Shown piece after piece: positions 10,247-21,146 of a DNA stretch of 64,000 nt (positions within the stretch are counted from its first letter, which is position 1; each line of letters opens with the position of its first letter). The position numbers and the translations under genes were made by a program. This DNA is from Methylobacterium oryzae (lineage in GTDB: Bacteria; Pseudomonadota; Alphaproteobacteria; Rhizobiales; Beijerinckiaceae): the NCBI RefSeq assembly GCF_021398735.1, contig NZ_CP090349.1, positions 4,297,001 to 4,361,000 on the forward strand. The letters run 5' to 3'. The notes beneath the pieces are model-generated. The model was not told where the DNA came from. It worked only from the letters and a program-made list of their open reading frames with translations, and did no database searches.

Positions 10247-10357
10247 GCCGCGCCCGCCGCGCGGTAGCGCGACGTTCACGGCCGCTCGGCCATGAAACCG
10301 ACTCGACCCCCTGGTTCTGGTCCGGCTCCGCTTCGGCGCGGCCGGAGCGGGACAGCG

Positions 10358-11074
10358 ATGCCCCGGACGAGTCCCATGCCTGTTTCGAAGCCTGTCTCGC
10401 GACGCCTCCTGCTCGCCGCAGCCGCCACCTTCGGTGCCGGCCTGACCAGCGCCTCCGCGCAATCCTACGGCCAGCGGGTCGCGGTGACGGGCGACGACGG
10501 GCGCGCGGTGGCGAACTCGATCCTGCCGGGCGAGATCACCGGGCAGATCCCGGCCCTGCGCGGCGTGACCTATGTCGGGCCGCGGGATGCCGGCACCACG
10601 CTCTACGAGTTCTTCGACTTCAACTGCCCGTACTGCCGGAAGGCGGCCGCCGACGTGGTTGCCCTGCACGACAGCGATCCGGAGCTGCGGATCGGGCTTG
10701 TCCACAACCCGATCCTGTCGCCGCAATCCGCCCAGGCCGCCAAGGTGATGCTCGCGGTGCAGCGCAAGCTCGGCTCCGAGGCGGCGTGGCGCTTCTACCA
10801 GACGCTGCTGGGCAAGCCCGGCCGCATCGACGGGCCCGGCGCGCTCGCCGTCGCCGCCACGATGGGGATCCCGCAGGCGGAGGTCGAGGAGATCGCCGAC
10901 AGCGAGGAGGTGCGCGCGGCGCTGAAGAGCCAGATGCGGATGGCCGCGGATCTCGGCCTATACGCGACGCCGTCCTACGTGATCGGCAACAGCGGGATCC
11001 TCGGGCATCCCGGCGCCGGCGCCATGGCCAAGATGATCGCGAGCGTGCGGCGCTGCGACCGGCTCGCCTGCTGA
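10358..11074 (+). CDS. Exported DsbA-like thiol:disulfide oxidoreductase
   Basis: Periplasmic thioredoxin-fold oxidoreductase, about 238 aa. Active-site motif FNCPYCRKA places the cysteines near residues 90 and 93, and the cis-Pro loop is ATPSYVIG. The N-terminus reads SRRLLLAAAATFGAGL and ends ASA, so it is an export signal with a twin-arginine that could direct Tat rather than Sec export. Starts at 10292, 10358 and 10376 are possible; I prefer 10358 because GGAG lies at a workable distance. The CPYC active site and length resemble ScsC/DsbA-like proteins of alphaproteobacteria. It lies upstream of the ATP synthase operon on the same strand, about 215 bases away. Confidence 0.85.
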   Translation: MPRTSPMPVSKPVSRRLLLAAAATFGAGLTSASAQSYGQRVAVTGDDGRAVANSILPGEITGQIPALRGVTYVGPRDAGTTLYEFFDFNCPYCRKAAADVVALHDSDPELRIGLVHNPILSPQSAQAAKVMLAVQRKLGSEAAWRFYQTLLGKPGRIDGPGALAVAATMGIPQAEVEEIADSEEVRAALKSQMRMAADLGLYATPSYVIGNSGILGHPGAGAMAKMIASVRRCDRLAC

Positions 11075-11290
11075 GGCGGGACCCGCGTCACACTTCCGCC
11101 GTCCTGACGCGCAGCGACGCGCGCCTGCCGTGTTGCGCGCGGCCATGCTGGCATGCTAGGCGGTCGCCGCGCCGCGAGGACAGTTCTCGACCTGTCCGTT
11201 GCCGGCGCGATCCCACGTCCCGAACGGTCTCGCACCGCGCTCCAGCCGGAGCGCGCGGAGCGGACGGGCAACCAGAGAAGAGAGCGACGG

Positions 11291-11863
11291 GTGGCGCAGA
11301 ACGGTTCCGAGGCTGGTCCCCTGGTCGCAGGCGTGGCGGGCCGGTACGCTTCCGCCCTGTTCGAGCTCGCGCGCGACGAGCGCCAGGTCGACGCGGTCGC
11401 CGAGTCTCTCGATCAATTCGACACGCTGCTGAAGGAGAGCGCGGATCTCCGCCGCCTCGTCCGCAGCCCGGTCTTCAGCGCCGAGGAGCAGGCGGCCGCC
11501 ATCGGCGCCGTGCTCGACAAGGCGGGCATCGGCGGCCTCGCCGGCAATTTCATCCGCCTCGCGGCCTCGAACCGCCGGCTCTTCGCCCTGCCCGACATGA
11601 TCGACGCGTTCCGGACCCTGGTCCAGGACTCGAAGGGCATCGTGCGCGCCCAGGTCCGGGTGGCCGAGAAGCCCTCCGACGCGGTGATCGAGGAGATCAA
11701 GGCGTCGCTGCGCGACATCGCCAAGGCCGATGTCGCCGTCGACCTCGTGGTCGATCCCAGCCTGATCGGCGGCCTCGTCGTGAAGATGGGCTCGCGCATG
11801 GTCGACGCCTCCCTCAAGACCAAGCTCAACGGTATCCGCCTCGCGATGCGGGCCGCGCGGTAA
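11291..11863 (+). CDS. atpH: ATP synthase F1 subunit delta
   Basis: Peripheral-stalk subunit linking F1 to the F0 b subunits, 190 aa. The N-terminal helical domain contains AGRYASALFELA (about residues 15-27) and the C-terminal end has the conserved LIGGLVVKMGSRMVDASLK. The GTG at 11291 follows GAGAAGAGAG and gives the family-standard length; longer in-frame starts add an unconserved arginine-rich leader. First gene of the atpHAGDC operon. The F0 genes are not in the window, as is usual in alphaproteobacteria. Confidence 0.95.
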   Translation: MAQNGSEAGPLVAGVAGRYASALFELARDERQVDAVAESLDQFDTLLKESADLRRLVRSPVFSAEEQAAAIGAVLDKAGIGGLAGNFIRLAASNRRLFALPDMIDAFRTLVQDSKGIVRAQVRVAEKPSDAVIEEIKASLRDIAKADVAVDLVVDPSLIGGLVVKMGSRMVDASLKTKLNGIRLAMRAAR

Positions 11864-13450
<1,587 letters not shown>

Positions 13451-13455
13451 TGTGA

Positions 13456-13560
13456 GGCCCCTCCCCTCGGGGAGGGATCTTGGGTGGTGCGGGGGGATCC
13501 CGGTCCCCGCCGCACCGCCCGAACTTCCGGCTCCTTCCCGCCGAGGGAAGGAGAGGCCCA
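13456..13560. repeat. Nested palindromic element in the atpA-atpG spacer
   Basis: About 105 bases forming an imperfect long inverted repeat whose arms are themselves hairpins. The left arm has CCCTCCC / GGGAGGG (13459-13476). The right arm has a perfect 9-bp CTCCTTCCC / GGGAAGGAG stem with a 5-base loop (13531-13553). The middle pairs GGTGCGGGG with CCCCGCCGCACC. It nearly fills the spacer. It looks like a REP/BIME-type intergenic element that could stabilise or separate atpA and atpG messages. Confidence 0.55.
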
Positions 13561-13584
13561 TAGAACGGACCTGGACCTCACCCG

Positions 13585-14475
13585 ATGGCGAGTTTGAAGG
13601 ACCTGCGCAACCGCATCACCTCGGTGAAGGCGACGCAGAAGATCACCAAGGCCATGCAGATGGTCGCCGCCGCCAAGCTGCGCCGGGCGCAGATGGCCGC
13701 CGAGGCGGGCCGTCCCTACGCCGAGAAGATGTCGGCGGTGCTCGGCAACCTCGCGGGCAACCTCGTCGGCGGCGTCGGCGCCCCGCGGCTCCTGTCCGGG
13801 ACCGGCTCCGAGCAGACGCACCTGCTCGTGGTGTGCACGGGCGACCGCGGCCTCGCCGGCGCGTTCAACTCGTCGATCGTCCGCCTCGCGGTGCGCGAGT
13901 ACGCCCAGAGGCTCGCCGCCGAGGGCAAGACGGTCAAGATCATGACGGTCGGCAAGAAGGGCCTCGACGCGCTGCGCCGGCAGTACCGCGACCAGATCGT
14001 CGAGAGCATGGACATCCGCGGCAACCGCCCGGTGGATTACGAGTTCGCCGCCTCGATCGCCGACAAGATCCTGACCCGCTTCGAGAACGGCGAGTTCGAC
14101 GTCGCGACCCTGTTCTACTCCGAGTTCCGCTCGGTCATCTCGCAGATCCCGACCGCGCAGCGCCTGATCCCCGCGGAGCTGCCGGCGGTCGACACGACCG
14201 CGAAGGCGGCCGCCGGCAACGCCGCCCTGGAATTCGAGCCGTCCGAGGAGGCGATCCTCGAGACGCTGCTGCCGAAGAACCTGACGGTGCAGATCTACCG
14301 GGCGCTCCTGGAGAACGCCGCCTCCGAGCAGGGCGCGCGCATGAGCGCCATGGACTCGGCGACCCGCAACGCGGGCGAGATGATCAAGAAGCAGACGCTG
14401 ATCTACAACCGGACGCGTCAGGCCATGATCACCAAGGAACTCATCGAGATCATCTCGGGCGCGGAAGCCCTCTGA
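13585..14475 (+). CDS. atpG: ATP synthase F1 subunit gamma
   Basis: Central rotor shaft of F1, 296 aa. It starts [20 protein letters not shown] and continues [16 protein letters not shown], the N-terminal coiled coil. [17 protein letters not shown] is the conserved Rossmann-like core, and the C-terminal coiled coil ends with [16 protein letters not shown], the part that rotates inside the alpha3beta3 ring. It is separated from atpD by 42 bases. Confidence 0.97.
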   Translation: MASLKDLRNRITSVKATQKITKAMQMVAAAKLRRAQMAAEAGRPYAEKMSAVLGNLAGNLVGGVGAPRLLSGTGSEQTHLLVVCTGDRGLAGAFNSSIVRLAVREYAQRLAAEGKTVKIMTVGKKGLDALRRQYRDQIVESMDIRGNRPVDYEFAASIADKILTRFENGEFDVATLFYSEFRSVISQIPTAQRLIPAELPAVDTTAKAAAGNAALEFEPSEEAILETLLPKNLTVQIYRALLENAASEQGARMSAMDSATRNAGEMIKKQTLIYNRTRQAMITKELIEIISGAEAL

Positions 14476-15972
<1,497 letters not shown>

Positions 15973-15980
15973 GACGACAC

Positions 15981-16003
15981 CCCCTTCCCCGCGCGGGAAG
16001 GGG
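15981..16003. repeat. Hairpin in the atpD-atpC spacer
   Basis: A perfect 9-bp stem CCCCTTCCC / GGGAAGGGG around the loop CGCGC, nine bases after the atpD stop. Its sequence resembles the right arm of the palindrome between atpA and atpG (CTCCTTCCC / GGGAAGGAG). There is no T tract, so it more likely shapes mRNA decay or partial read-through into atpC than full termination. Confidence 0.5.
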
Positions 16004-16112
16004 ACAGAGGCCGCGCGGGCGACCCTGACCGGTGCCGTCCGCGCAGCCTTTTTCCGAGACGCTCCGCCCGCTTGGCGGGGCGCGCGCCGCCGATCCGGGA
16101 ACACGTCAGGCC

Positions 16113-16514
16113 ATGGCCACCTTCCACTTCGATTTCGTCGGCCCCGAGCGGACGCTGTATTCCGGCGAGGTGACCGCCGTTCAGCTGCCCGGCACCGAGG
16201 GCGAGATGACCGTGATGCCGGGCCACGCGCCCGTGCTGACCTCCCTTCGGGTCGGCGTCATCGTGATCACCGAGAGCCAGGGCAGCGGCAAGCGGATCTA
16301 CGTCCGCGGCGGCTTCGCCGATATCGGCCCGACGGCCGTGACCGTGCTGGCCGAGCGCGCCGCCCCGATCGAGGAGCTGACGCACGAATCCCTCGACCGC
16401 GACATCGAGGCGATCGAGATGCAGCGCGACGCCACCGAGGACCTGCAGAAGCGCGAGGAGCTGAACGGCCAGATCGTCCAGCTCCAGGAGACCAAGGCGC
16501 TCCTGAAGCTCTGA
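16113..16514 (+). CDS. atpC: ATP synthase F1 subunit epsilon
   Basis: Rotor-associated regulatory subunit of F1, 133 aa. The N-terminal beta sandwich shows FDFVGPERTLYSGEV and MTVMPGHAPVLTSLRVGV; a C-terminal helical hairpin follows. The ATG at 16113 gives the standard start; the frame opens at 16032 but the extra 27 residues are not family-like. Last gene of the operon, convergent with cca only seven bases away. Confidence 0.95.
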   Translation: MATFHFDFVGPERTLYSGEVTAVQLPGTEGEMTVMPGHAPVLTSLRVGVIVITESQGSGKRIYVRGGFADIGPTAVTVLAERAAPIEELTHESLDRDIEAIEMQRDATEDLQKREELNGQIVQLQETKALLKL

Positions 16515-16521
16515 GCCTCGT

Positions 16522-17760
16522 TCAGCGGGCGCTCTCCAGCGCCCGCGCCAGCAGGTCGGCCCGCGCTGCCGCGTCCGTCGGGCAGCCCCGCTCCAGCCAG
16601 ATCCTCCGCGCCGCGGCCAACCCGCGCCCGATCCCGGGCCCCGGCGCCACCCCGGCCGCGACGAGATCCGCCCCCGCCAGGGGAAAGGCCGGCGACTCCC
16701 CTTCCCCCTCCAGGGCCCGCAGGGCCGCCCGCGCCGCCTCCGTCACGGCGGGCCGCGGCTCTCCGGCCAGGATCGCCAGCGCGTCGGCCAGGCACGACAG
16801 GCCGTGCTCCGCCGCCAGGGCCCGCGCCGCGACCGCGTCCAGCACCGCGCATCCGTGGAGATTGGCCAGCGCCGCGGCGTAGCCGAGCAGCTGCCCGTGC
16901 TCGTTCTTCGACAGGCGTAGCCGGTCGCGCAGCCGGTCGGCGTCGTGCCGAGCGCCGACGGCGAGGGCCGCGAGGCGCGTCACCGGAGGCAGGCCCGCGG
17001 CTGCGGCCCGTTCCAGCCGCCCGAGCTCCCCGACGCCGCCGGTGATCCGCGGCAGCAGCCCGGTCGTGCTCAGCGTCGTCACCATGGCCGCGCCGCCGGG
17101 GGCCGCGAGCAACTTCAGGAATTCCGCGCGCACGCGCTCGCGAGAGAGCCGGTCCAGGCTGTCCCGCGCGGCCACGCAGGCCGCCAGGGCCGCGGCGTCT
17201 GGCGCGCCGGCTCCGAACCGCGCATGGAAGCGGAAGAAGCGCAGGATCCGCAGCGCGTCCTCGCGGATCCGGGTCGCCGGGTCGCCGATGAAGCGCACCC
17301 GCCCGGCCGTCAGGTCGGGCCGGCCGCCCACCGGGTCGTGCAGGGTTCCGTCGGCGCCGAGGGAGAGCGTGTTGACGGTGAAGTCGCGGCGCTCGGCGTC
17401 GCGGAGGAAGTCGCTGCCGAAGCGGACGACGGCGTGACGCCCGTCGGTCTCGACGTCCTCGCGCAGGGTCGTGACCTCGATCGGCCCGTCCTCGGTCACC
17501 AGCGTGATGGTGCCGTGCTCGATGCCGGTCGGCACCGCCTTGAGGCCGGGCGCCCGCTGCGCCGCCCGCATCACCGCCTCGGGCCGGTGCGTCGTCGCCA
17601 TGTCGATGTCGGCGGTCGGCGCGCCGAGGAGCGCGTCGCGGACGCAGCCGCCGATCAGGCGGGTCTCCGCGCCCGGCGCGTCCAGGGCCGCGAGGACGCG
17701 GCGGACGCCCGGGCGTTCGAGCAGGGCCGCCAGCCCCGCCGGATCGAGGGCGCGGCTCAC
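16522..17760 (-). CDS. cca: CCA tRNA nucleotidyltransferase / poly(A) polymerase family
   Basis: Adds or repairs the 3' CCA of tRNAs, 412 aa. Class II nucleotidyltransferase motifs are clear: IGGCVRDALLG near residue 36, the metal-binding DIDMATT, RRDFTVNTLS, and EDALRILRFFRFHARFG. The more variable C-terminal half is RNA-binding helical sequence without an HD domain, as in many alphaproteobacteria. The GTG start overlaps the upstream DUF6111 stop (GTGA), so it is coupled to the DUF1285-NUDIX-DUF6111 run. Its last codons overlap a hairpin that may terminate the convergent atp operon. Confidence 0.92.
   Translation of the reverse strand: MSRALDPAGLAALLERPGVRRVLAALDAPGAETRLIGGCVRDALLGAPTADIDMATTHRPEAVMRAAQRAPGLKAVPTGIEHGTITLVTEDGPIEVTTLREDVETDGRHAVVRFGSDFLRDAERRDFTVNTLSLGADGTLHDPVGGRPDLTAGRVRFIGDPATRIREDALRILRFFRFHARFGAGAPDAAALAACVAARDSLDRLSRERVRAEFLKLLAAPGGAAMVTTLSTTGLLPRITGGVGELGRLERAAAAGLPPVTRLAALAVGARHDADRLRDRLRLSKNEHGQLLGYAAALANLHGCAVLDAVAARALAAEHGLSCLADALAILAGEPRPAVTEAARAALRALEGEGESPAFPLAGADLVAAGVAPGPGIGRGLAAARRIWLERGCPTDAAARADLLARALESAR
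16525..16546. terminator. Hairpin at the atpC/cca convergent junction
   Basis: A perfect 9-bp stem GCGGGCGCT / AGCGCCCGC with a CTCC loop, 10 bases after the atpC stop and inside the final codons of cca. It could terminate the atp operon transcript. The lack of a T run and the coding overlap keep this tentative. Confidence 0.35.
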
Positions 17761-18014
17761 CGGAAGCCACCGGGTACGAGGCGGCCGTTCTCCATGTGGG
17801 TCGGCACGTAGCCCCCGGGACGGCGCTCCGAGAACAGGCCCTCGTAGACGAGGGTGCCGATCACCACCGCCAGCCCGGCCAGGACCAAGCGGAACAGGTG
17901 CGCGTCCCAGTGTACCCGGCGCAGGGGATTGCGGCCGGACAGCAGCAGGTAGACGAGGAACAGCGCGAAGGGGATGAGGAAGAGGCCGAACTCTTCGAGG
18001 ATGCGGCGGAGCAT
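17757..18014 (-). CDS. DUF6111 family small membrane protein
   Basis: An 85-aa protein with two hydrophobic segments (about residues 9-26 and 42-61) separated by RNPLRRVHWD, and a polar tail PGGYVPTHMENGRLVPGGF. This pattern fits DUF6111, a short alphaproteobacterial family of unknown function found between a CoA pyrophosphatase and cca. It begins nine bases after the NUDIX stop and its own stop overlaps the cca start. It is presumably an inner-membrane protein; the role is unknown. Confidence 0.75.
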   Translation of the reverse strand: MLRRILEEFGLFLIPFALFLVYLLLSGRNPLRRVHWDAHLFRLVLAGLAVVIGTLVYEGLFSERRPGGYVPTHMENGRLVPGGFR

Positions 18015-18023
18015 GCGGTCAGC

Positions 18024-18695
18024 CTAACGCGCCGCGCGGTCGGCGTCGCCCGGCTCCGCCTCCGGGTAGAGCCGTTCCCGCAGATTGTTCAGGATCCCGG
18101 CGGTGACGCCCCAGATCAGCCGCTCGCCGAAGGTCAAGGCGTAGAACCAGCGCTCGCGGCCCTGCCACGCGCGGGAGCGCAGGCGGTAGCGCTCCGGGTC
18201 CATGAGGAACGGGAGCGGTACCTCGAAGACGTCGGCCACCTCGTCCGGGTTCGGCGTCAGGACCGCGCCGGGATCGACCAGGCCGATGACCGGCGTCACG
18301 AGGAAGCCGGTGCCCGAGAGGTATGGGTCGAGATAGCCGAGGAACCGCACCGCCTCGGGCGGCAGCCCGATCTCCTCGTAGGCCTCCCGCAGGGCCGCGT
18401 CCGCAGGCCCGGGATCGGAGGGATCGATCTTGCCCCCCGGCAGCGCCACCTGCCCGGAATGGTCGCGCAGGTTGGCGGCCCGCATCGTCAGGATCAGGGT
18501 CGGACCGTCCGCGCGCGGCACGACCGCCACGAGGACGGCGGCCCGGCGGTGCGGCGGCGGCGGGATCACGGCCGTCCCGTCCGGATCGAGGCTGTGGTCG
18601 CCCCGGGGATTGGAGGTCGGATCGTCCGGTCCGGGCGGGTCCGGCGACAGGCCGGCGGCGGCGCGGGCGAGGAAGTCGGCGAGCGGGTCGCTCAC
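18024..18695 (-). CDS. NUDIX hydrolase, CoA pyrophosphatase type
   Basis: Predicted to cleave CoA or related nucleoside diphosphate compounds to phosphopantetheine and 3',5'-ADP, 223 aa. Before the NUDIX box is RDHSGQVALPGGK, typical of the NudL/CoAse group. The box reads GGKIDPSDPG followed by ALREAYEEIGL, including the Asp in place of the first Glu that this group tolerates. A downstream FEVPLPFLMDPERY block is also CoAse-like. The GTG at 18695 overlaps the DUF1285 stop (GTGA). The proline-rich N-terminal 50 residues look flexible. Confidence 0.85.
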   Translation of the reverse strand: MSDPLADFLARAAAGLSPDPPGPDDPTSNPRGDHSLDPDGTAVIPPPPHRRAAVLVAVVPRADGPTLILTMRAANLRDHSGQVALPGGKIDPSDPGPADAALREAYEEIGLPPEAVRFLGYLDPYLSGTGFLVTPVIGLVDPGAVLTPNPDEVADVFEVPLPFLMDPERYRLRSRAWQGRERWFYALTFGERLIWGVTAGILNNLRERLYPEAEPGDADRAAR

Positions 18696-19276
18696 GCGGC
18701 GGCGACCGGCGCGATCGAGTGGAAGGCGCCGCCGGCCCACAGGCCGAGCCAGGGCTTCCCGTCGACCAGACGCTCCTCGGCGAGGTCCACGAGGTCGTAG
18801 GTGAGCGCCCGGGTCACGAGCGCCCACAGCCCGCGGCGGACATGGAGGTAGGGCTTCAGCGCCCCGTCCGGCGCCTCCTCGAAGCGGAGGGTGTGGTCGG
18901 CGTCGACGCTCACTAGGTCGTCGACGTTGGTCCGGAACGAGACCCGCCGGTCCGCCCCGCTCCCGTCCACCGCCATCTCGACGGCCACGAAGGCCGCGTC
19001 GTCCACGGTGATGCCCACGCTCTCCACCGGCGTGACCAGGACGGTCCGGCCGTCCGGCTCGCGCCGCAGGATGGTGGCGAAGAGCTTGACCAGCTTGTCC
19101 CGTCGGATCGGCGAGCCGTTGTGGAACCACGTCCCGTCCGCGGCGATGCGGATGTCGATGGCGCCGCAATAGGGTGGGTCCCACCGCTCCACCGGCGGCA
19201 GCCCGCGCTTCGGCAGATCCCCGAGGGCCGCGCTGAGGCGGCTCAAGGTCGGGTCGGGGGCGGGATCCTCGCTCAT
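18692..19276 (-). CDS. DUF1285 domain-containing protein
   Basis: A 194-aa soluble protein matching DUF1285: PPYCGAIDIRIAADGTWFHNGSPIRRDKL-type N-terminal core with a WFHNGSPI motif, a central beta domain, and a C-terminal RALTYDLVDLAEE segment. Function is unknown. First gene of the run DUF1285-NUDIX-DUF6111-cca, coupled to the NUDIX gene by a 4-base overlap. No signal peptide is present. Confidence 0.85.
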   Translation of the reverse strand: MSEDPAPDPTLSRLSAALGDLPKRGLPPVERWDPPYCGAIDIRIAADGTWFHNGSPIRRDKLVKLFATILRREPDGRTVLVTPVESVGITVDDAAFVAVEMAVDGSGADRRVSFRTNVDDLVSVDADHTLRFEEAPDGALKPYLHVRRGLWALVTRALTYDLVDLAEERLVDGKPWLGLWAGGAFHSIAPVAAA

Positions 19277-19366
19277 GCCCGTGACAGATAGCGTCGCGAT
19301 GCCCGGTCAGCCATGGCCGAGAGGAGGATCGGCGCCGGTTCCGTCCCGGATCGCAGATTCGCGATC

Positions 19367-20590
19367 CTAGGCCGGCCCGGCGCCCTGGGTATTCACCGTC
19401 AGGGCGTAGAGCGACTGGCTCGCCGCCATGAACAGGCGGTTGCGCTTGGGGCCGCCGAAGGTCAGATTCCCGCACACTTCCGGCAGGCGGATCCGACCGA
19501 TGAGCTTGCCCTGGGGCGTCCAGACGGTGACGCCGTTGTAGCCCACGGCCCGGCCGGCATTGCTCGACACCCAGAGATTGCCGTCGACGTCGGTCCGCAG
19601 GCCGTCGGGCCCGCATTTCACCCCGTCGACGACGCAGTCCGAGAAGAGGCGCTTGTTCGAGAGCGCCGCCCCGGCCCCGACGTCGAAGGCATAGATCTCG
19701 CCCTTGCCGCCGGGTCCGGTATCCCCGGGACCCTTGCCGGTGGAGCAGACGTAGAGCGTCCGGTGATCGGGCGAGAAGCACAGGCCGTTGGGGTCGGGCA
19801 CCTCGTCGTCGGTCAGAACCCGGTCGACCCGGCCGGACGGGTCGATGCGGTAGACCGCGTTCGGGAGCTCGCGTCGCCGCGGGACGGTCCCGGCGGGCTG
19901 GCCGAGCCGCGGATCGAGATGGCCCTGCCGGTTGCTCGGGCCGCCGGCGACGTCGGGCAGGCCCTCGTAGAGAAGCGCCCCGTAGGGCGGATCGGAGAAC
20001 CAGTAGGCGCCGTCCGGGTGCTGGATGACGTCGTTGGGCGAGTTGAGCGGCTTGCCCTCGAACGAATCGGCCAGGACCGTCGCCGAGCCGTCGAGCTCGT
20101 AGCGGACGACCCGCCCGGTGGCGTGCTCGCAGGTAAGCTGTCGCCCCTGGCGATCGAAGCTGTTGCCGTTGGAGTTGTTGCTCGGCATCCGGAAGGTGGA
20201 GACGTGCCCGTCCTCCTCCAGCCAGCGCATCTGCCGGTTGTTCGGGATGTCGCTCCAGACGAGGTAACGGCCGACCGAGTTCCAGGCCGGTCCCTCCGCC
20301 CAGAGGGCGCCGGTCCAGAGCCGGCGGATGGCGCTGTTGGGCACGATGTAGGGCTCGAACGCCGGGTCGACCGTGACGATGTCCGGATCGGTGAAGTAGG
20401 TGGTCGGGGCGGCGCCAGGCCGGAAGTCGCGCGGCGGGCTCGTCACCGTGCTGGGCGGTTCCGGTCGGGCCGCCGCGTCGCCGGCAGTGACGGCCAGGGC
20501 CCCCAGGCCCGCGAGGATCGTGCGCCGGGATCGCGGAATCGACTCGCGTTCACCCGCGATCCCGGATGCGTCGGTCCGCGACGGTCGCAT
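19367..20590 (-). CDS. SMP-30/gluconolactonase family secreted hydrolase
   Basis: Six-bladed beta-propeller lactonase of the SMP-30/gluconolaconase/LRE family, 407 aa. The N-terminus carries a likely Tat signal (RSRRTILAGLGALAV) ending ATAxA-like sequence, so the enzyme should be periplasmic. Metal-site elements are WAEGPAW (Glu), NSPNDVI (Asn) and the CGPDGLRTDVDGNLW strand. Residue spacing suits hydrolysis of sugar lactones, but no sugar dehydrogenase is adjacent to fix the substrate. The ATG at 20590 is preceded by GGGGGAGGA at ideal spacing. Confidence 0.82.
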   Translation of the reverse strand: MRPSRTDASGIAGERESIPRSRRTILAGLGALAVTAGDAAARPEPPSTVTSPPRDFRPGAAPTTYFTDPDIVTVDPAFEPYIVPNSAIRRLWTGALWAEGPAWNSVGRYLVWSDIPNNRQMRWLEEDGHVSTFRMPSNNSNGNSFDRQGRQLTCEHATGRVVRYELDGSATVLADSFEGKPLNSPNDVIQHPDGAYWFSDPPYGALLYEGLPDVAGGPSNRQGHLDPRLGQPAGTVPRRRELPNAVYRIDPSGRVDRVLTDDEVPDPNGLCFSPDHRTLYVCSTGKGPGDTGPGGKGEIYAFDVGAGAALSNKRLFSDCVVDGVKCGPDGLRTDVDGNLWVSSNAGRAVGYNGVTVWTPQGKLIGRIRLPEVCGNLTFGGPKRNRLFMAASQSLYALTVNTQGAGPA

Positions 20591-20664
20591 GTGATCCTCC
20601 CCCGCACATCGGGCCTCTGCGCCGCGATGCGCCCGGGCAGGTTAGGACCGTCGTCCTGCGCGGG

Positions 20665-21105
20665 TCAATCGGGACGGCGCCTCAGGATCTTCCAGACGCC
20701 GTCCGCCGAGGCGAGGAGACGTGTGCCGTCGCGGACGTCGCCGCGCATGAACACCAGGGAGCCCGTGCGCTTGACGACCTGCGGCCGGATCTCGATCCAG
20801 TCGCCGAGTCGGCCGACATCGATGAACTTCATCTCCAGCTGGATGGTCACGCAGTTGGCGCCCCCGGCGGCGCGCATCGCGGTCTCGCCGAGGGCGCGGT
20901 CGGCGAAGCTCATCAGCATGCCGCCGTGGACCACGCCGATCAGGTTGGCGTGCTTCTGATCGGCCCGGAAGGCGTAGGCGCCGTCCGCGCCGCGGACGTG
21001 CAGCGGCCCGACATGGGCGATGAAGCCCTTGTCCTCCACCGGCGTCCAGCCTTCGGCGGAGGGGTCGTGGGCGGCGGGGTCGTGGGCATCCGTGTCGTTC
21101 GTCAT
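20665..21105 (-). CDS. PaaI-family hotdog thioesterase
   Basis: Acyl-CoA thioesterase-like protein, 146 aa. The hotdog core has HANLIGVVHGGMLMSFADRA, with the HGG motif and catalytic Asp region, followed by a beta sheet with TIQLEMKFIDVGRLGD. The N-terminus holds a short internal duplication (AHDPAAHDP) encoded by two near-identical 15-base units, in a poorly conserved leader. It starts 41 bases downstream of the hrpB stop on the same strand and may share its transcript. The substrate is unknown. Confidence 0.8.
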   Translation of the reverse strand: MTNDTDAHDPAAHDPSAEGWTPVEDKGFIAHVGPLHVRGADGAYAFRADQKHANLIGVVHGGMLMSFADRALGETAMRAAGGANCVTIQLEMKFIDVGRLGDWIEIRPQVVKRTGSLVFMRGDVRDGTRLLASADGVWKILRRRPD

Positions 21106-21146
21106 CGCGTCGGGCTCGTTCGTGTCGGGGTCTCGGAGGGCGGCTG

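Noticed and set aside
21060..21096. Short tandem duplication at the thioesterase N-terminus
   Set aside because: Two near-identical 15-base units encode AHDPAAHDP in an unconserved leader; likely simple slippage with no functional meaning.
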